Positions 6,738-7,410 of a stretch of DNA of 7,410 bases are shown one piece after another; the stretch's first letter is position 1, and every line of letters starts with the position of its first letter. The translations under genes were made by a program, and so were the position numbers. Under the pieces are notes generated by a model. It had not been told where the DNA came from, made no database searches, and saw only the letters and a program-made list of their open reading frames with translations. Source of the stretch: Opitutaceae bacterium (GTDB lineage: Bacteria; Verrucomicrobiota; Verrucomicrobiia; Opitutales; Opitutaceae); assembly GCA_031272375.1 (NCBI GenBank), contig JAISTY010000018.1, positions 1 through 7,410 on the forward strand. Reading direction: 5' to 3'.

Positions 6738-6961
6738 TCGGCTCCGGCGCGCGCGCCGCCGGGCGCCTTGAGCTGCCCGACCTTGATTTCGGCGGTCTCG
6801 AGCTGGCGTTCGCACAGCTTGAGCAGGCCGGCGGCCTCCTCGTATTTGGCAAGCAGCCCGGCGAGCGGGATCCCGCCGCCCTCCATGTCCTCGACGATGG
6901 CCTCGAGCCTTGCGATGGCCTCCTCGAATGCCGGCGGTTGTTCGGTGGTGTTTTCCTTCAT
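6734..6961 (-). CDS. xseB: Exodeoxyribonuclease VII small subunit
   Basis: This 75-residue protein has the length and helical-hairpin layout of XseB. Residues 12-34 match the usual FEEALxRLExIVxxLExGxxPLExxL pattern, here FEEAIARLEAIVEDMEGGGIPLAGLL. A second helix (38-65) has the usual C(E/R)xxLxxAExKVxxL ending. Several small subunits bind one XseA to make the enzyme that degrades single-stranded DNA to oligonucleotides in repair. xseA is not in the window. ATG 6961 has no visible Shine-Dalgarno site. The stop TGA (6736-6734) overlaps the dxs ATG, so the two are probably translationally coupled. In many bacteria ispA lies between xseB and dxs; here it does not. A tail of Ala/Gly (67-75) carries no motif. 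Confidence 0.9.
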   Translation of the reverse strand: MKENTTEQPPAFEEAIARLEAIVEDMEGGGIPLAGLLAKYEEAAGLLKLCERQLETAEIKVGQLKAPGGARAGAE

Positions 6962-6976
6962 TGTGGTCGGGCGCGG

Positions 6977-7004
6977 GTATTACGGGGGCGGCGCGGGGGG
7001 GCAA
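6977..7004 (-). promoter_or_regulatory. Candidate sigma70-type promoter for xseB-dxs
   Basis: On the minus strand TTGCCC (7004-6999) is followed after 16 bases by TAATAC (6982-6977). Transcription would start near 6970, about ten bases before the xseB ATG, leaving almost no leader. This fits the absence of a Shine-Dalgarno site but is only a motif match in GC-rich DNA. Confidence 0.35.
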
Positions 7005-7041
7005 TGTTTTAGAGGGACCGCCGCCCGTCCGGTTTTTCTCC

Positions 7042-7070
7042 TTCACGGAAAACGCCCCCGCTGCTACCCA
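7042..7070 (+). promoter_or_regulatory. Candidate promoter for the right-edge membrane protein gene
   Basis: TTCACG (7042-7047), 17 bases, then TACCCA (7065-7070), preceded by TGC as in an extended -10 (TGnTA). The start codon is 14 bases further on. The spacer is GAAAACGCCCCCGC plus TGC; the 14-mer also occurs at 364-377. The -10 match is weak, so the call rests on spacing and position. Confidence 0.3.
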
Positions 7071-7083
7071 CGCGCCCGTTCAC

Positions 7084-7410
7084 ATGTCCCTCTCCGCCGC
7101 CACCCTCCTGTCCGGTCTGCTGCTCGCCGTTTCCGGCGGCCTGCTGCTCTGGAACAACCCCGCGTTCGCCGCGGCCCTGCGGGCGTTCCCCCGCTCGAAA
7201 ACCGCCGCGCTCGTCCTCTTCGGCGCGGGCGCGGCGTGGTTCCTGTGGCTCTTCTGGCACGCGGCCGAGGCGGACCGCTTCTCCTTCCACAACCTCCTCT
7301 TCGTCATCCTCGCGGCGACCGCCGTCCTCTCCTTCCGCCTGGTCCCCGACTTCCTCGCCGTGCGCGGCGCCGCCGTGCTGGTGCTGCTGGCGGCGGCGCA
7401 CCTGCTGGAC
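7084..7410 (+). CDS. Multi-pass membrane protein of unknown function, N-terminal part (cut by window edge)
   Basis: From ATG 7084 a frame stays open for 109 codons to the window end, so the C-terminus is missing. It has four hydrophobic stretches, about residues 5-23, 41-60, 69-85 and 95-108, with short loops holding the charges: PRSK (36-39), EADRF (62-66) and the RxVPDF-like RLVPDF (85-90). I do not recognise the family. Codon use (third position mostly C or G) matches the neighbours and the hydrophobic pattern is far from the Glu/Gly/Arg-rich antisense frame, so I take this strand as coding. It diverges from xseB across 122 bp. It is an inner-membrane protein of unknown role; no Shine-Dalgarno site is visible. 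Confidence 0.7.
   Translation, partial: MSLSAATLLSGLLLAVSGGLLLWNNPAFAAALRAFPRSKTAALVLFGAGAAWFLWLFWHAAEADRFSFHNLLFVILAATAVLSFRLVPDFLAVRGAAVLVLLAAAHLLD

Noticed and set aside
6738..7046. N-terminal extension of dxs to 7046
   Set aside because: It would overlap the whole of xseB in another frame and adds a basic, low-complexity sequence absent from DXS; ATG 6737 gives the normal DXS length.
7009..7401. 130-codon minus-strand frame at the right edge
   Set aside because: It is Glu/Gly/Arg-rich and antisense to an open frame with four clean hydrophobic segments; the plus-strand membrane protein is more credible.
1..7410. Search for a mobile element, CRISPR array, phage, toxin-antitoxin or defence locus
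   Set aside because: No transposase, integrase, regularly spaced repeats, terminal inverted repeats or recognisable defence domains; tRNA genes carry no duplicated 3' end that would mark an integration site.

Overview
The window is a very GC-rich, gene-dense stretch of bacterial chromosome. Coding positions strongly favour C or G at the third base, which opens long spurious ORFs on antisense strands. Visible Shine-Dalgarno sequences are scarce. This, the protein styles (an AspT/YidE-type exchanger, a TIGR00282/YmdB-type phosphoesterase with a GDH motif, a divergent DXS) and the xseB-dxs pair fit a verrucomicrobium of the Opitutaceae type. That placement is an inference from recollection, not a search result.

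Layout from left to right. (1) 1-312, minus strand: N-terminal part of an AspT/YidE-like membrane transporter, cut by the window edge. (2) 432-977 and 1032-2975, plus strand: a Nudix hydrolase of the ADP-sugar pyrophosphatase type, then a large cytoplasmic regulator with three PAS domains and a C-terminal SpoIIE/RsbU-type phosphatase. The two are 54 bp apart and may be co-transcribed. (3) The phosphatase gene meets, tail to tail with only 13 bp between, a minus-strand pair: a YmdB-like metallophosphoesterase (4315-3503) followed by a small lipoprotein with a weak BamE-like motif (3438-2989). (4) A minus-strand tRNA pair, tRNA-Thr(TGT) then tRNA-Gln(CTG), both with encoded CCA, is followed by a convincing intrinsic terminator. 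(5) xseB and dxs on the minus strand are coupled by an ATGA overlap. (6) Divergent from xseB, at the right edge, is the beginning of an unrecognised multi-pass membrane protein, missed by stop-to-stop ORF callers because it runs off the window.

Functionally this is mainly housekeeping: isoprenoid precursor synthesis (dxs), DNA repair nuclease subunit (xseB), decoding (tRNAs), RNA or cyclic-nucleotide phosphoesterase, nucleotide-sugar hydrolysis, plus one signal-responsive partner-switching phosphatase whose partners are not in the window. I see no mobile element, CRISPR array, phage gene, toxin-antitoxin pair or defence locus, and no sign of an undescribed multi-gene system. The points most worth a second look are residue-level departures in the metallophosphoesterase and DXS, the SpoIIE-type phosphatase without a local partner, a T-stem mismatch in tRNA-Thr, a strong inverted repeat in front of the lipoprotein gene, the lack of Shine-Dalgarno sites, and a motif shared between two intergenic regions.
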